DNA of 14,530 nt from an uncultured Clostridia bacterium (GTDB lineage Bacteria > Bacillota > Clostridia > Christensenellales > UBA1242): contig CALVZZ010000033.1 of assembly GCA_944372715.1 (NCBI GenBank), forward strand, positions 1-14,530, read 5' to 3'. Below the pieces are notes generated by a model, which saw only the letters and a program-made list of their open reading frames with translations, had not been told where the DNA came from and did not search any database. Position 1 is the stretch's first letter. Each line of letters opens with the position of its first letter. Positions 8,201 through 14,530 of this stretch are shown piece after piece. A program made the translations under genes and the position numbers.

Positions 8201-9510
8201 TTTACTACTCCTTTATATCCTATTGGAGAAATATCAACAATTTCTACATTATAAAATTCTCCAACCTTTACTTCGTCTTTAATTATAACACAAAAATCAA
8301 CATCTGGCGAGCAAAATTCAGTTCGTGCAATAAAATAATTGTTTACTTCATCATAATAATCAATTATTGCTTTATGTACTTCCCCTATTTTTGTTATATT
8401 ATTAAATAGTGCTATATCGCCTTGTAGATTTTGTATTTTTTTAAGTCTTCTTCGTTTAATATATTCAGGAATTTGTTTTTTATAAAAATATGACTTTGTG
8501 TTAGGTTCTCTATAATAAGGGAAAAAGCCAACATTATCCAATTTTGCTTCTTTTAAAAAATTACAGAGCTTTTTAAATTGTTTTCTTGTTTCTCCAGGAA
8601 AACCCACAATAAATGTACTTCTTATGCTTATTTCAGGATATTTAGTTTTAAGTTTTTTTATTAATTCCCTTAAATCCGTTTCAGACGACCTTCTATTCAT
8701 ATTTTTTAATACTATATCATCAATATGTTGCAACGGTATGTCAACATATTTACAAATTTTTTCTTCATTTTTTATAAAATTTAAAAGCTCATCATTAACT
8801 AATTCTGGATATAAGTAATGTAGGCGTATCCATTGCAAATCTTTTATCTTTACAAGTTCTTTTAATAGTTCTAATAAATTTGTCCCAATATCAATGCCAT
8901 ATCTCGTTACATCTTGTGCAACTAAGATAAGCTCTTTTACACCATTTGTAACTAACTCTTTTGCTTCTTTGATTAAATCATCTAACGGAATTGAACGATA
9001 TCTTCCTCTTATTCTAGGAATTGCACAATAAGCACAAGAATTTGAACAGCCATCAGAAATCTTTAAATAAGCATAATGGGGTAATGTTGTTAAAACTCTT
9101 TTGGTTGTACATTCTACAACCTTACTTTGCTTCATATCATATAAATTTTCTAAAACATTAATAATTTCATTATTCTTCTTAAAGTCTATAAAGTAGTCTA
9201 CTTCCGGTAACGATTCTTTTAGTTCATCTAAATTTCTTTGTGGTAAACATCCTCCAACTATTATCTTCTCTGCTATGCCTTGTTTTTTCATATTTATAGC
9301 TGTAAGTATAGCATCTATAGCTTCAACTCTTGCTGGTTCTATAAACGCACAAGTATTGATAAATATAATTTCAGCTTCATCAATATTATTTGTCAATTTT
9401 AAGCCATATTCCTTTAAAAGATATAGCAAATGCTCCAAATCAACTCTATTTTTATCACAGCCTAAACTAAAAGCAAAAACTTTCTTTTGTAATAAAATTT
9501 CTCTATTCAT
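8197..9510 (-). CDS. rimO: Ribosomal protein S12 (uS12) methylthiotransferase RimO
   Basis: RimO is the MiaB relative that methylthiolates a conserved aspartate of ribosomal protein S12. The UPF0004 domain carries C18 (SLGCDKNRVD), C54 (INTCAFIEPA) and C88 (GGCLPQR); the radical-SAM cluster is C155-x3-C159-x2-C162 (DGCSNSCAYCAIPRIRGRYRS). LVAQDVTRYGID, the PLQHIDD stretch and FIVGFPGET follow. Unlike the MiaB in this window it keeps a C-terminal TRAM domain (about 370-435, including ARTEFCSPDVD and VGEFYNVEI). DVTRYGID and the TRAM signature favour RimO over MiaB or MtaB. Its ATG is two bases after the ftsK stop with AGGA at the end of ftsK, and its TGA overlaps the pgsA start, so it sits in the middle of a coupled operon. 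Confidence 0.95.
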   Translation of the reverse strand: MNREILLQKKVFAFSLGCDKNRVDLEHLLYLLKEYGLKLTNNIDEAEIIFINTCAFIEPARVEAIDAILTAINMKKQGIAEKIIVGGCLPQRNLDELKESLPEVDYFIDFKKNNEIINVLENLYDMKQSKVVECTTKRVLTTLPHYAYLKISDGCSNSCAYCAIPRIRGRYRSIPLDDLIKEAKELVTNGVKELILVAQDVTRYGIDIGTNLLELLKELVKIKDLQWIRLHYLYPELVNDELLNFIKNEEKICKYVDIPLQHIDDIVLKNMNRRSSETDLRELIKKLKTKYPEISIRSTFIVGFPGETRKQFKKLCNFLKEAKLDNVGFFPYYREPNTKSYFYKKQIPEYIKRRRLKKIQNLQGDIALFNNITKIGEVHKAIIDYYDEVNNYFIARTEFCSPDVDFCVIIKDEVKVGEFYNVEIVDISPIGYKGVVK

Positions 9511-9512
9511 AT

Positions 9513-12140
9513 TTATCCTACATTATTTCCAAAAATTTGTTCAAATTGATCCATTGTTAAATACACACTTCTAGGTTTACTTCCATCCTGTGGTGAAATA
9601 TAATTTGCTTTTTCCATTTGGTCTACAATTCTCGCCGCTCTTGGATATCCAACCAAAAATCTTCTTTGAATTACAGAAATAGAAGCTTGGCCATTTTGTA
9701 TAAACATCTTTAATGCTTGTGGTAAAAGTGGATCAAAACCAGAATTATCATCTTCTCCATCAATGCCATTACTAGACTTTGGATTTGTTAATATTTTTGT
9801 TTCAATTTCATCGTCAAAATCACTAGGGTTATTATCTTTGACAAATTCGACAATTTTAAACACTTCTTCACCAGAAACATATGCACCTTGTATTCTTGAT
9901 GGTTCTGCTGCGTCAACTGGCGCATACAGCATATCTCCACGCCCTAGTAAATTCTCTGCTCCACCTTGATCCAAAATTGTTTTACTATCTGGAAAAGATG
10001 TAACAGCAAATGCAATTCTTGAAGGGAAATTTGCTTTAATTGTTCCTGTAATAACATCAACAGATGGTCTTTGAGTAGCCAAAATCAAGTGTATTCCAGC
10101 TGCTCTAGCCTTTTGAGCTAATCTCATAATCTTTTCTTCAATTTCTTTTTTATTGCACATAATAAGGTCTGCAAGTTCATCAACCATAATTATAATCATT
10201 GGAAGTTTTTTCAACTCACCAGAAATAACTTCTGGTAAATTGTTATATTCTTCCAAATTTCTAGTTCTTGTTTCCTGAAAAAGCCCGAACCTTCTTTCCA
10301 TTTCATTAATTGCCCAATTAAACGCATTTATTGCCTTATCAGATTCAGTTATTACATTTGGAAGCATAAGGTGTGGAAGTCCATTATACATTGAAAATTC
10401 AACTCTTTTAGGGTCAATCAAAATAAATCTTAAATCATCAGGTGATGTTTTATACAATAAGCTTATTAATATACAATTTAAGCAAACACTCTTACCAGAG
10501 TTAGTTGCACCTGCAACAAGTAAATGTGGCATTTTAGACAAATTACATACCCTTATATTACCTGCTATATCTTTTCCAAGAGCAAAAGTTAAAGGAGATT
10601 TACTACTATAAAATTCTTTGGAATTTATAATTTCTTTTAAACCAACAGTTGCAATTTTTTCATTTGGAACTTCAATTCCAACTGCACTTTTACCCGGAAT
10701 TGGAGCTTCAATTCTAATTCCACCCTTAGAAGCAAGTGCTAAGGCAATATCATCAGCGTGTGCTGTAACTTTTTTAACAGTAATTCCAGGTGGCATTTCT
10801 AACTCATATCTTGTTACAGCAGGACCAACAACAACACCAATAACTTTCGCTGGAATATTAAATGTTTCTAAAACATTTTCAAGCTTTTCCCTTTTACCAA
10901 CAACATCTTCATTTAAAGTTGATAAATCAACACTTACAGTGTCCAATAAATCAAGTGTGGGTTTGATGTATGTTGGTGGCTTTCTATATACATTTCTTGG
11001 CAAATCTTGTTGTTTTTTCTTTTCCGTTCCATCAATTTGAAGTTGAGCAAAAGTTCTTTCGTGCTTTTGTTTTTTAATTTCTTGATAATTTTGTTGTATT
11101 TCTGTTTCTTCTTCAATTTTATCTTCTTCCAAATTGTTGTAAGAAGATTTTAAAAGGTTTTCAGCTTGTACAACATTCTCTTCTATATTAGTTTTAATTT
11201 CTTCGCTTTTTGAATTAAATGGAGTATTGAAAGATGGTGTTTTAAAAATTTCATTCTTCTTTAATTCTTCTAAATTATCTGAAATTTCTTGTTTCGAAGC
11301 TGTGTTATAAGCTTCTGGATGATGATATCTGCTCATATCAATTTTAGGTGGAGTTAAAAGATGTTCCCTTATTGATTTTTCTTTCAAATCACCTTTCTTT
11401 TCTTCTTCAAGTGCGTCATATCCTTCCACAAGTCCCAACTTTTGTTTTGCTAAAAGTTCAGCCTTATTTTCTTCCACTTTTGCATTTAAAAACAAATTAA
11501 AATCTTCTTTTTCCTTTTCGTCTTCGTTATCTTTGCTTACAATTTTTACTTCTTCCAAAACAGGTTGTAATTTTAAAGGTTCTTCTTGAATATTCTTTTT
11601 TCTTGCATTTTCAACCATTATTTCTTTTGCATTATTCTTTACATAATGAAGATAATCAATAATTAATGCAACAAAAATAATCAATGATATTGAAAATACA
11701 ACAATAGCACCAGCAAGGCCAAGAGTATATAAAAATGGCGCAATTATAAGAGAAACTAAAAAACCACCAGCAGTCAATTGATAGGAATAAGAAAGGCCAA
11801 GATATTCAAAAAAACTAACATTTGGTTTACCAAGTATAATTAAATTTATAATTGCTAGTAAACTAATAATGGCAAAGGATATAAATAAAACATACTTTTT
11901 ACTTAAAACATATTTTTTTTCATTTACCAAAGCAAGACCAATAATAAACAATGTTAAAAAAAATGGATAAGCAAAAAGCCCTAAAATTCCAAGGATAAAG
12001 AAACGCAAGAAAGGTACAAAACTTGTAAACAATGTAACAAAAATTAATGAACAAAAAACAAGAATAATGATTCCAAGAGTTTTAGAAGATAATTTTTTTC
12101 TTGGTTTCTTAATTTTTTCATTCAAATCAAATGATGCCAT
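9513..12140 (-). CDS. DNA translocase FtsK/SpoIIIE
   Basis: This septum-located, hexameric ATP-driven pump moves chromosomal DNA through the closing division septum, and in spore formers into the forespore. Residues about 21-162 hold four to five membrane segments. A long, charged, lysine/glutamate-rich linker runs from about 165 to 390. The alpha/beta motor follows with Walker A GATNSGKS at 544-551, LIDPKRVEFSMY, Walker B IIIMVDE at 649-655, and ILATQRPSVDVITG. A C-terminal winged-helix gamma domain (about 803-865) that reads orienting DNA sequences contains GYPRAARIVDQME. The 875-residue length fits SpoIIIE-type proteins. The start is backed by AAGGAG 5 bases upstream. It is first of ftsK-rimO-pgsA-recA. 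Whether it serves vegetative division, sporulation or both cannot be decided here, so no single symbol is given. Confidence 0.96.
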   Translation of the reverse strand: MASFDLNEKIKKPRKKLSSKTLGIIILVFCSLIFVTLFTSFVPFLRFFILGILGLFAYPFFLTLFIIGLALVNEKKYVLSKKYVLFISFAIISLLAIINLIILGKPNVSFFEYLGLSYSYQLTAGGFLVSLIIAPFLYTLGLAGAIVVFSISLIIFVALIIDYLHYVKNNAKEIMVENARKKNIQEEPLKLQPVLEEVKIVSKDNEDEKEKEDFNLFLNAKVEENKAELLAKQKLGLVEGYDALEEEKKGDLKEKSIREHLLTPPKIDMSRYHHPEAYNTASKQEISDNLEELKKNEIFKTPSFNTPFNSKSEEIKTNIEENVVQAENLLKSSYNNLEEDKIEEETEIQQNYQEIKKQKHERTFAQLQIDGTEKKKQQDLPRNVYRKPPTYIKPTLDLLDTVSVDLSTLNEDVVGKREKLENVLETFNIPAKVIGVVVGPAVTRYELEMPPGITVKKVTAHADDIALALASKGGIRIEAPIPGKSAVGIEVPNEKIATVGLKEIINSKEFYSSKSPLTFALGKDIAGNIRVCNLSKMPHLLVAGATNSGKSVCLNCILISLLYKTSPDDLRFILIDPKRVEFSMYNGLPHLMLPNVITESDKAINAFNWAINEMERRFGLFQETRTRNLEEYNNLPEVISGELKKLPMIIIMVDELADLIMCNKKEIEEKIMRLAQKARAAGIHLILATQRPSVDVITGTIKANFPSRIAFAVTSFPDSKTILDQGGAENLLGRGDMLYAPVDAAEPSRIQGAYVSGEEVFKIVEFVKDNNPSDFDDEIETKILTNPKSSNGIDGEDDNSGFDPLLPQALKMFIQNGQASISVIQRRFLVGYPRAARIVDQMEKANYISPQDGSKPRSVYLTMDQFEQIFGNNVG

Positions 12141-12192
12141 TTAAACTCCTTGAATTTTTTATTTTAGCTAAATTATAAATGTTAAATAATAG

Positions 12193-12206
12193 TTTCTATA
12201 TAGAAA
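12193..12206. promoter_or_regulatory. Perfect 14-base palindrome in the ftsK leader/promoter region
   Basis: TTTCTATATAGAAA is identical to its reverse complement. It lies 5-18 bases downstream of the candidate -10 element of the ftsK operon, at or just after the expected start point, which is where a repressor operator could sit. In A+T-rich DNA such a palindrome can arise by chance, and I know no regulator with this exact site. Confidence 0.3.
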
Positions 12207-12210
12207 ATAT

Positions 12211-12237
12211 ATTATCACAAGGGACAAAAAAATTCAA
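12211..12237 (-). promoter_or_regulatory. Candidate promoter of ftsK-rimO-pgsA-recA
   Basis: On the minus strand GATAAT (12216-12211) is preceded by TG plus one base, an extended -10 element, and by TTGAAT (12237-12232) as a -35 with a short 15-base spacer. The leader would be about 60-65 bases. A second perfect TATAAT at 12177-12172 is closer to the gene but has no recognisable -35. Either or both may be used. Confidence 0.45.
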
Positions 12238-12270
12238 CTTATTTAAAAAGAAAAAATATTAAAGGTTGTT

Positions 12271-12291
12271 AGATAAAAACGATTTTTATCT
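12271..12291 (-). terminator. Weak hairpin after spoVAD, possible transcription terminator
   Basis: A perfect 9-base-pair inverted repeat (AGATAAAAA / TTTTTATCT, 12271-12279 and 12283-12291) with a 3-base loop starts just after the spoVAD stop codon. Only two of the pairs involve G-C, and on the minus strand the nearest T-rich run begins about 15 bases further on, so it is a poor match to a classical intrinsic terminator. Its position is what supports the call. Confidence 0.35.
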
Positions 12292-12292
12292 T

Positions 12293-13303
12293 TTAGCCAT
12301 TTTCAATTACAACAGCGTGTGCAATGCCGGGTACACTATCTCCTTGCTGAGAAGAAGTTGTACTCAATAAAGCTCCTGTTGCCATAAAAAGAATTTTTTT
12401 ATAAGTCCCGTCCTTAATTTTTTTAAGTAAATATGAATTTAATATTGAAGCTGAACAACCACATCCACTAGCGCCCATAAGTGCTTCTTGCTTTCTTCTA
12501 AACATCATTTGTCCACAATCGCAATAGTTTACACCTAATTTATAACCTTTATCTTCCATTAAATCAATCAAAATTTCACTTCCAAGTTTTCCTAAGTCCC
12601 CAGTAACAATTAAGTCGTAATCTTCTGGTTTAGAATTTGTATCTTCAAAATGTCTAACAAGCGTGCCCATAGCAGCAGGTGCCATAGCAGCACCCATATT
12701 ATTAACATCCTTTATTCCAAAATCAGTAACCTTACCAAATGTTGCTTTTGTAATAACAGGTCCATTCCCCTCTAAAGATAAGATACTACATCCAGCAGCA
12801 GTTGCTGTCCATTGAGAAGTTGGTGGTCTTTGATTACCAAGTTCTAAAGGGAATCTAAACTGCCTTTCAGCTGTTGAAAAATGACTAACAGTAGAACAAG
12901 CAATTGTTTTAAAATATCCACCATCTACCAAACTAGCGCCAATTGCTAAACTCTCAGCCATTGTTGAGCAAGCACCAAACAAACCTAAATATGGCATATC
13001 AAACGACCTTGCAGCATAGCTTGAACTTATTATTTGATTTAATAAATCCCCTGCTAAAAGAAGAGAAATGTCTCTTGGGGTCAACATAGCACTATCTATT
13101 GCTCCAACAAGAGCAGTTTCAACCATTTTTCTTTCTGCCCTTTCATAAGTTTTTTCACCAAACAAGTCACTTTTCATAACATAATCGAAATATTCTCCAA
13201 AATTACCTGCCCCCTCTTTTGGTCCAACAATAGAGTAACTTCCAATAATTTTAGGTTTATTCTTAAACTCCACTGTTTGTGGACTTTTTTTGTTTTTATT
13301 CAT
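12293..13303 (-). CDS. spoVAD: Stage V sporulation protein AD (dipicolinic acid-binding protein)
   Basis: SpoVAD has a thiolase-like fold, binds Ca-dipicolinic acid and works with the SpoVA membrane proteins to load DPA into the forespore and release it at germination. At 336 residues it has the expected length. Recognisable family stretches are KIIGSYSIVGPKEG near the start, GLFGACSTMAESLAIGA with Cys112, SHFSTAERQFRFPLELGNQR from about 140, PPTSQWTATAAGCS, and MGASGCGCSAS near 276-286. I chose the ATG at 13303 over a longer reading from 13402, because the extra 33 residues are only the spoVAC region in another frame, and because AGGAG lies 5 bases before 13303. It follows spoVAC by 8 bases. 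Expression in the forespore is expected from the family. The next gene on this strand is ftsK, not spoVAE. Confidence 0.96.
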   Translation of the reverse strand: MNKNKKSPQTVEFKNKPKIIGSYSIVGPKEGAGNFGEYFDYVMKSDLFGEKTYERAERKMVETALVGAIDSAMLTPRDISLLLAGDLLNQIISSSYAARSFDMPYLGLFGACSTMAESLAIGASLVDGGYFKTIACSTVSHFSTAERQFRFPLELGNQRPPTSQWTATAAGCSILSLEGNGPVITKATFGKVTDFGIKDVNNMGAAMAPAAMGTLVRHFEDTNSKPEDYDLIVTGDLGKLGSEILIDLMEDKGYKLGVNYCDCGQMMFRRKQEALMGASGCGCSASILNSYLLKKIKDGTYKKILFMATGALLSTTSSQQGDSVPGIAHAVVIENG

Positions 13304-13308
13304 AAATT

Positions 13309-13313
13309 CTCCT
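13309..13313 (-). promoter_or_regulatory. Ribosome binding site that fixes the spoVAD start
   Basis: AGGAG on the minus strand, 5 bases before the ATG at 13303 and overlapping the spoVAC stop codon (13314-13312). It argues for the 336-residue SpoVAD and for coupling to spoVAC translation. Confidence 0.8.
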
Positions 13314-13758
13314 ATAAAAATAAATAAATCAATCCAACAATAATGCTTGAAAGTACACCAATCACAATAACAGGTCCGGCAATAGAAAACATTTTCACAC
13401 AAACACCATAAATAATTCCTTCACTTTTAAAATCAACTGCTGGACTTGTTATAGAGTTAGAAAATCCTGTGATTGGTACAATACTACCTCCACCTGCAAA
13501 TCTACCTATTCTATCATACACTCCAATACCTGTTAAAAACGAAGCAATAAAAATAAGCACAATTAATGTATATCCCCAAGCTGTTTGCTCTGCCATATAT
13601 GGGAAAATTGTCAATAAAACATCATTTATTCCTTGACCTAAAACACAAATTAATCCACCTACCCAAAAAGAATTTAACAGTGATGGAAAAGCTTTTGTCT
13701 TTGGAATTTTTGCTTCTACATATTCATTATATTTTTTATTTTTTTCAACATCATTCAT
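13312..13758 (-). CDS. spoVAC: Stage V sporulation protein AC (SpoVA channel membrane protein)
   Basis: SpoVAC is a small inner-membrane protein of the SpoVA complex; in Bacillus subtilis it is thought to act as a mechanosensitive channel during DPA release at germination. The 148 residues match the family length. After a polar N-terminus of about 25 residues come WVGGLICVLGQGIND, a second membrane segment, the strongly conserved FAGGGSIVPITGFSNSITSPAVDFKSEG stretch (about residues 88-114, seen as overlapping pieces of that pattern), then KMFSIAGPVIVIG and a final membrane segment. The related SpoVAE/SpoVAEb proteins are shorter and lack this N-terminus, so SpoVAC is preferred. GAGG lies 5 bases before the ATG. 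It is transcribed with spoVAD and divergently from the lipoprotein gene at 13848. I see no convincing promoter for it. Confidence 0.95.
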   Translation of the reverse strand: MNDVEKNKKYNEYVEAKIPKTKAFPSLLNSFWVGGLICVLGQGINDVLLTIFPYMAEQTAWGYTLIVLIFIASFLTGIGVYDRIGRFAGGGSIVPITGFSNSITSPAVDFKSEGIIYGVCVKMFSIAGPVIVIGVLSSIIVGLIYLFL

Positions 13759-13802
13759 AAAAACCTCTATATAATTATTTCAATTATATTTATTCTTAAA
13801 CT

Positions 13803-13832
13803 TGAATATTAAAAAAGATTTTGCACAAACTA
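13803..13832 (+). promoter_or_regulatory. Candidate sigma-G (late forespore) promoter for the lipoprotein gene
   Basis: TGAATA (13803-13808), a 17-base spacer, then CAAACTA (13826-13832). The generally described sigma-G consensus is TGAATA, 17-18 bases, CATACTA, so the -35 is perfect and the -10 matches at six of seven positions. It lies between a sporulation operon and a gene on the same strand. Against it: the predicted start point near 13839 leaves a leader of only about 9 bases, just enough to hold the AGGAG ribosome binding site. Confidence 0.45.
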
Positions 13833-13847
13833 AAAAAAAGGAGAAAT

Positions 13848-14530
13848 ATGAAAAAATTTGTTGTATTTTTATCACTTTTTTGCTTTACGATGTTATTAAC
13901 AGGCTGTGGTTCCACAAGCACAAATTATTCTAATAATATTAATAGTCAATTAACTAAATTAAATAATGTTATAAGTGGAATAAGCACTATAAACGATTCC
14001 GATATTTTAATTACTGATTTACTTTCAGATAGTACCATTGCATCAATCAAAAAAGCTATTCCTTACGAAAACGGAACAGATACAGAAGAATATGGAAAAG
14101 TAAAAAATGTAGGTGGATATGGCTTTGTGGTCCCAAATATAAACAGAAATACTGATACTTTTGGTAATTATTATAACAATCGTTTTGGTTATTATGGACA
14201 ATTCCCATATGGATATGGATATAATTATAACAATATACCCTATAATTATGGTTACAATCACCCAAATAATTATGGCTATGGAATGTACAATAATGGTTAT
14301 GGTATTATTGGAACAAACATAGACACATATAGATCTAATTATAATAACGAATTTAATAATTATTATAATACACCACTCAACAATTATTATTTAAACCCAT
14401 ATTATCCAAATAATTACAACTACCCACAAAAAAGATTTTCAAGAAATGTAAATGGATATAAAAACATCACTTCTAATATTAACACATATAAAAGAGCAAA
14501 TAAAAGTTACAATAACAGATATGATTTAGC
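13848..14530 (+). CDS. Tyr/Asn/Gly-rich putative lipoprotein, possibly spore-associated (runs off the right edge)
   Basis: I do not recognise this protein. My translation gives 227 codons with no stop before the window ends. Residues 1-19 are a lipoprotein signal peptide (MKKF, a hydrophobic core, lipobox LLTGC), so after cleavage Cys20 would be lipid-modified and the protein anchored on the outer face of a membrane. Residues 26-90 are polar with a possible short helix (NINSQLTKLNNVISGISTIN). Residues 106-192 are low complexity, with short NYY, YGYG, NNY and PYYPNNY units. From about 195 it becomes basic (KRFSRN, YKRANKSYNNR). The start is supported by AAGGAG 4 bases upstream. It diverges from spoVAC and follows a sigma-G-like promoter, so a forespore or spore-envelope role is a reasonable inference, by analogy with spore lipoproteins such as GerD or the YhcN/YlaJ family, to which I see no sequence match. 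Confidence 0.8.
   Translation, partial: MKKFVVFLSLFCFTMLLTGCGSTSTNYSNNINSQLTKLNNVISGISTINDSDILITDLLSDSTIASIKKAIPYENGTDTEEYGKVKNVGGYGFVVPNINRNTDTFGNYYNNRFGYYGQFPYGYGYNYNNIPYNYGYNHPNNYGYGMYNNGYGIIGTNIDTYRSNYNNEFNNYYNTPLNNYYLNPYYPNNYNYPQKRFSRNVNGYKNITSNINTYKRANKSYNNRYDL
14163..14423 (+). repeat. Low-complexity coding region (tyrosine, asparagine and glycine codons)
   Basis: Codons 106-192 of the lipoprotein gene. By my count 25 of 87 residues are Tyr, 25 Asn and 11 Gly. The units are irregular (NYYNN, YGYG, NYG, NNYY), so this is compositional bias rather than an exact tandem repeat. At the DNA level it is dominated by TAT/TAC, AAT/AAC and GGT/GGA codons, which also produces meaningless isoleucine-rich reading frames on the other strand. 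Confidence 0.8.

Noticed and set aside
10618..11040. 140-residue open frame on the plus strand
   Set aside because: It is antisense to the conserved FtsK motor domain, has no ribosome binding site of note, and its protein looks like a reverse translation shadow.
12141..12292. LexA/SOS box upstream of the operon that ends in recA
   Set aside because: I found no GAAC-4-GTTC type palindrome in this gap or in the bases before recA.
13304..13402. A cysteine-rich N-terminal extension of SpoVAD that resembles a small zinc-binding motif
   Set aside because: It is the end of spoVAC read in another frame; SpoVAD homologues begin near the ATG at 13303, which has its own AGGAG.
13759..13802. Sigma-G promoter for spoVAC on the minus strand
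   Set aside because: A GAATA block (13795-13791) and an AATTATA block (13776-13770) exist, but the spacing is 14 bases rather than 17-18 and the -10 match is poor. Expected from biology, not supported by sequence.
14043..14265. Two overlapping minus-strand frames, one extremely isoleucine-rich and membrane-like
   Set aside because: They are produced by the tyrosine/asparagine codons of the lipoprotein gene read backwards (ATA/ATT runs), with no ribosome binding site.

Overview
The window looks like chromosomal DNA from a low-GC, endospore-forming Firmicute of the Clostridia type. The support is the strong A+T bias, purine-rich AGGA/GGAG ribosome binding sites, two spore-core genes (spoVAC, spoVAD) and a gene order (ftsK/spoIIIE-rimO-pgsA-recA, then miaB-mutS-mutL) familiar from Clostridia and Bacilli. 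TGA is a stop (rimO ends on it), so the standard bacterial code applies. I cannot name the genus. The window holds no RNA gene, CRISPR array or insertion sequence that I can see, and no gene-free stretch longer than about 150 bases.

Layout: (1) 1-4187, minus strand: miaB, mutS and a mutL cut off by the window edge, with very tight spacing, so one transcript that joins a tRNA-modification enzyme to mismatch repair. A good vegetative-type promoter lies just upstream of miaB. (2) 4336-6588, plus strand: a bifunctional class A penicillin-binding protein standing alone against the surrounding direction. Its stop codon abuts the recA stop codon with no base between. (3) 6589-12140, minus strand: ftsK/spoIIIE, rimO, pgsA and recA, each separated by 2 bases or fewer or overlapping, so a translationally coupled operon of DNA translocation, ribosomal protein S12 modification, phosphatidylglycerol synthesis and recombination. 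(4) 12293-13758, minus strand: spoVAC-spoVAD, part of the dipicolinic-acid channel of the forespore inner membrane; spoVAE is absent here. (5) 13848 to the right edge, plus strand: an unrecognised lipoprotein with a tyrosine/asparagine/glycine-rich body, divergent from spoVAC and preceded by a close match to a sigma-G (late forespore) promoter.

The most interesting points are the last gene, which I read as a candidate forespore lipoprotein, and a MiaB that ends exactly before its expected C-terminal TRAM domain. Most of the rest is ordinary, well conserved housekeeping DNA.
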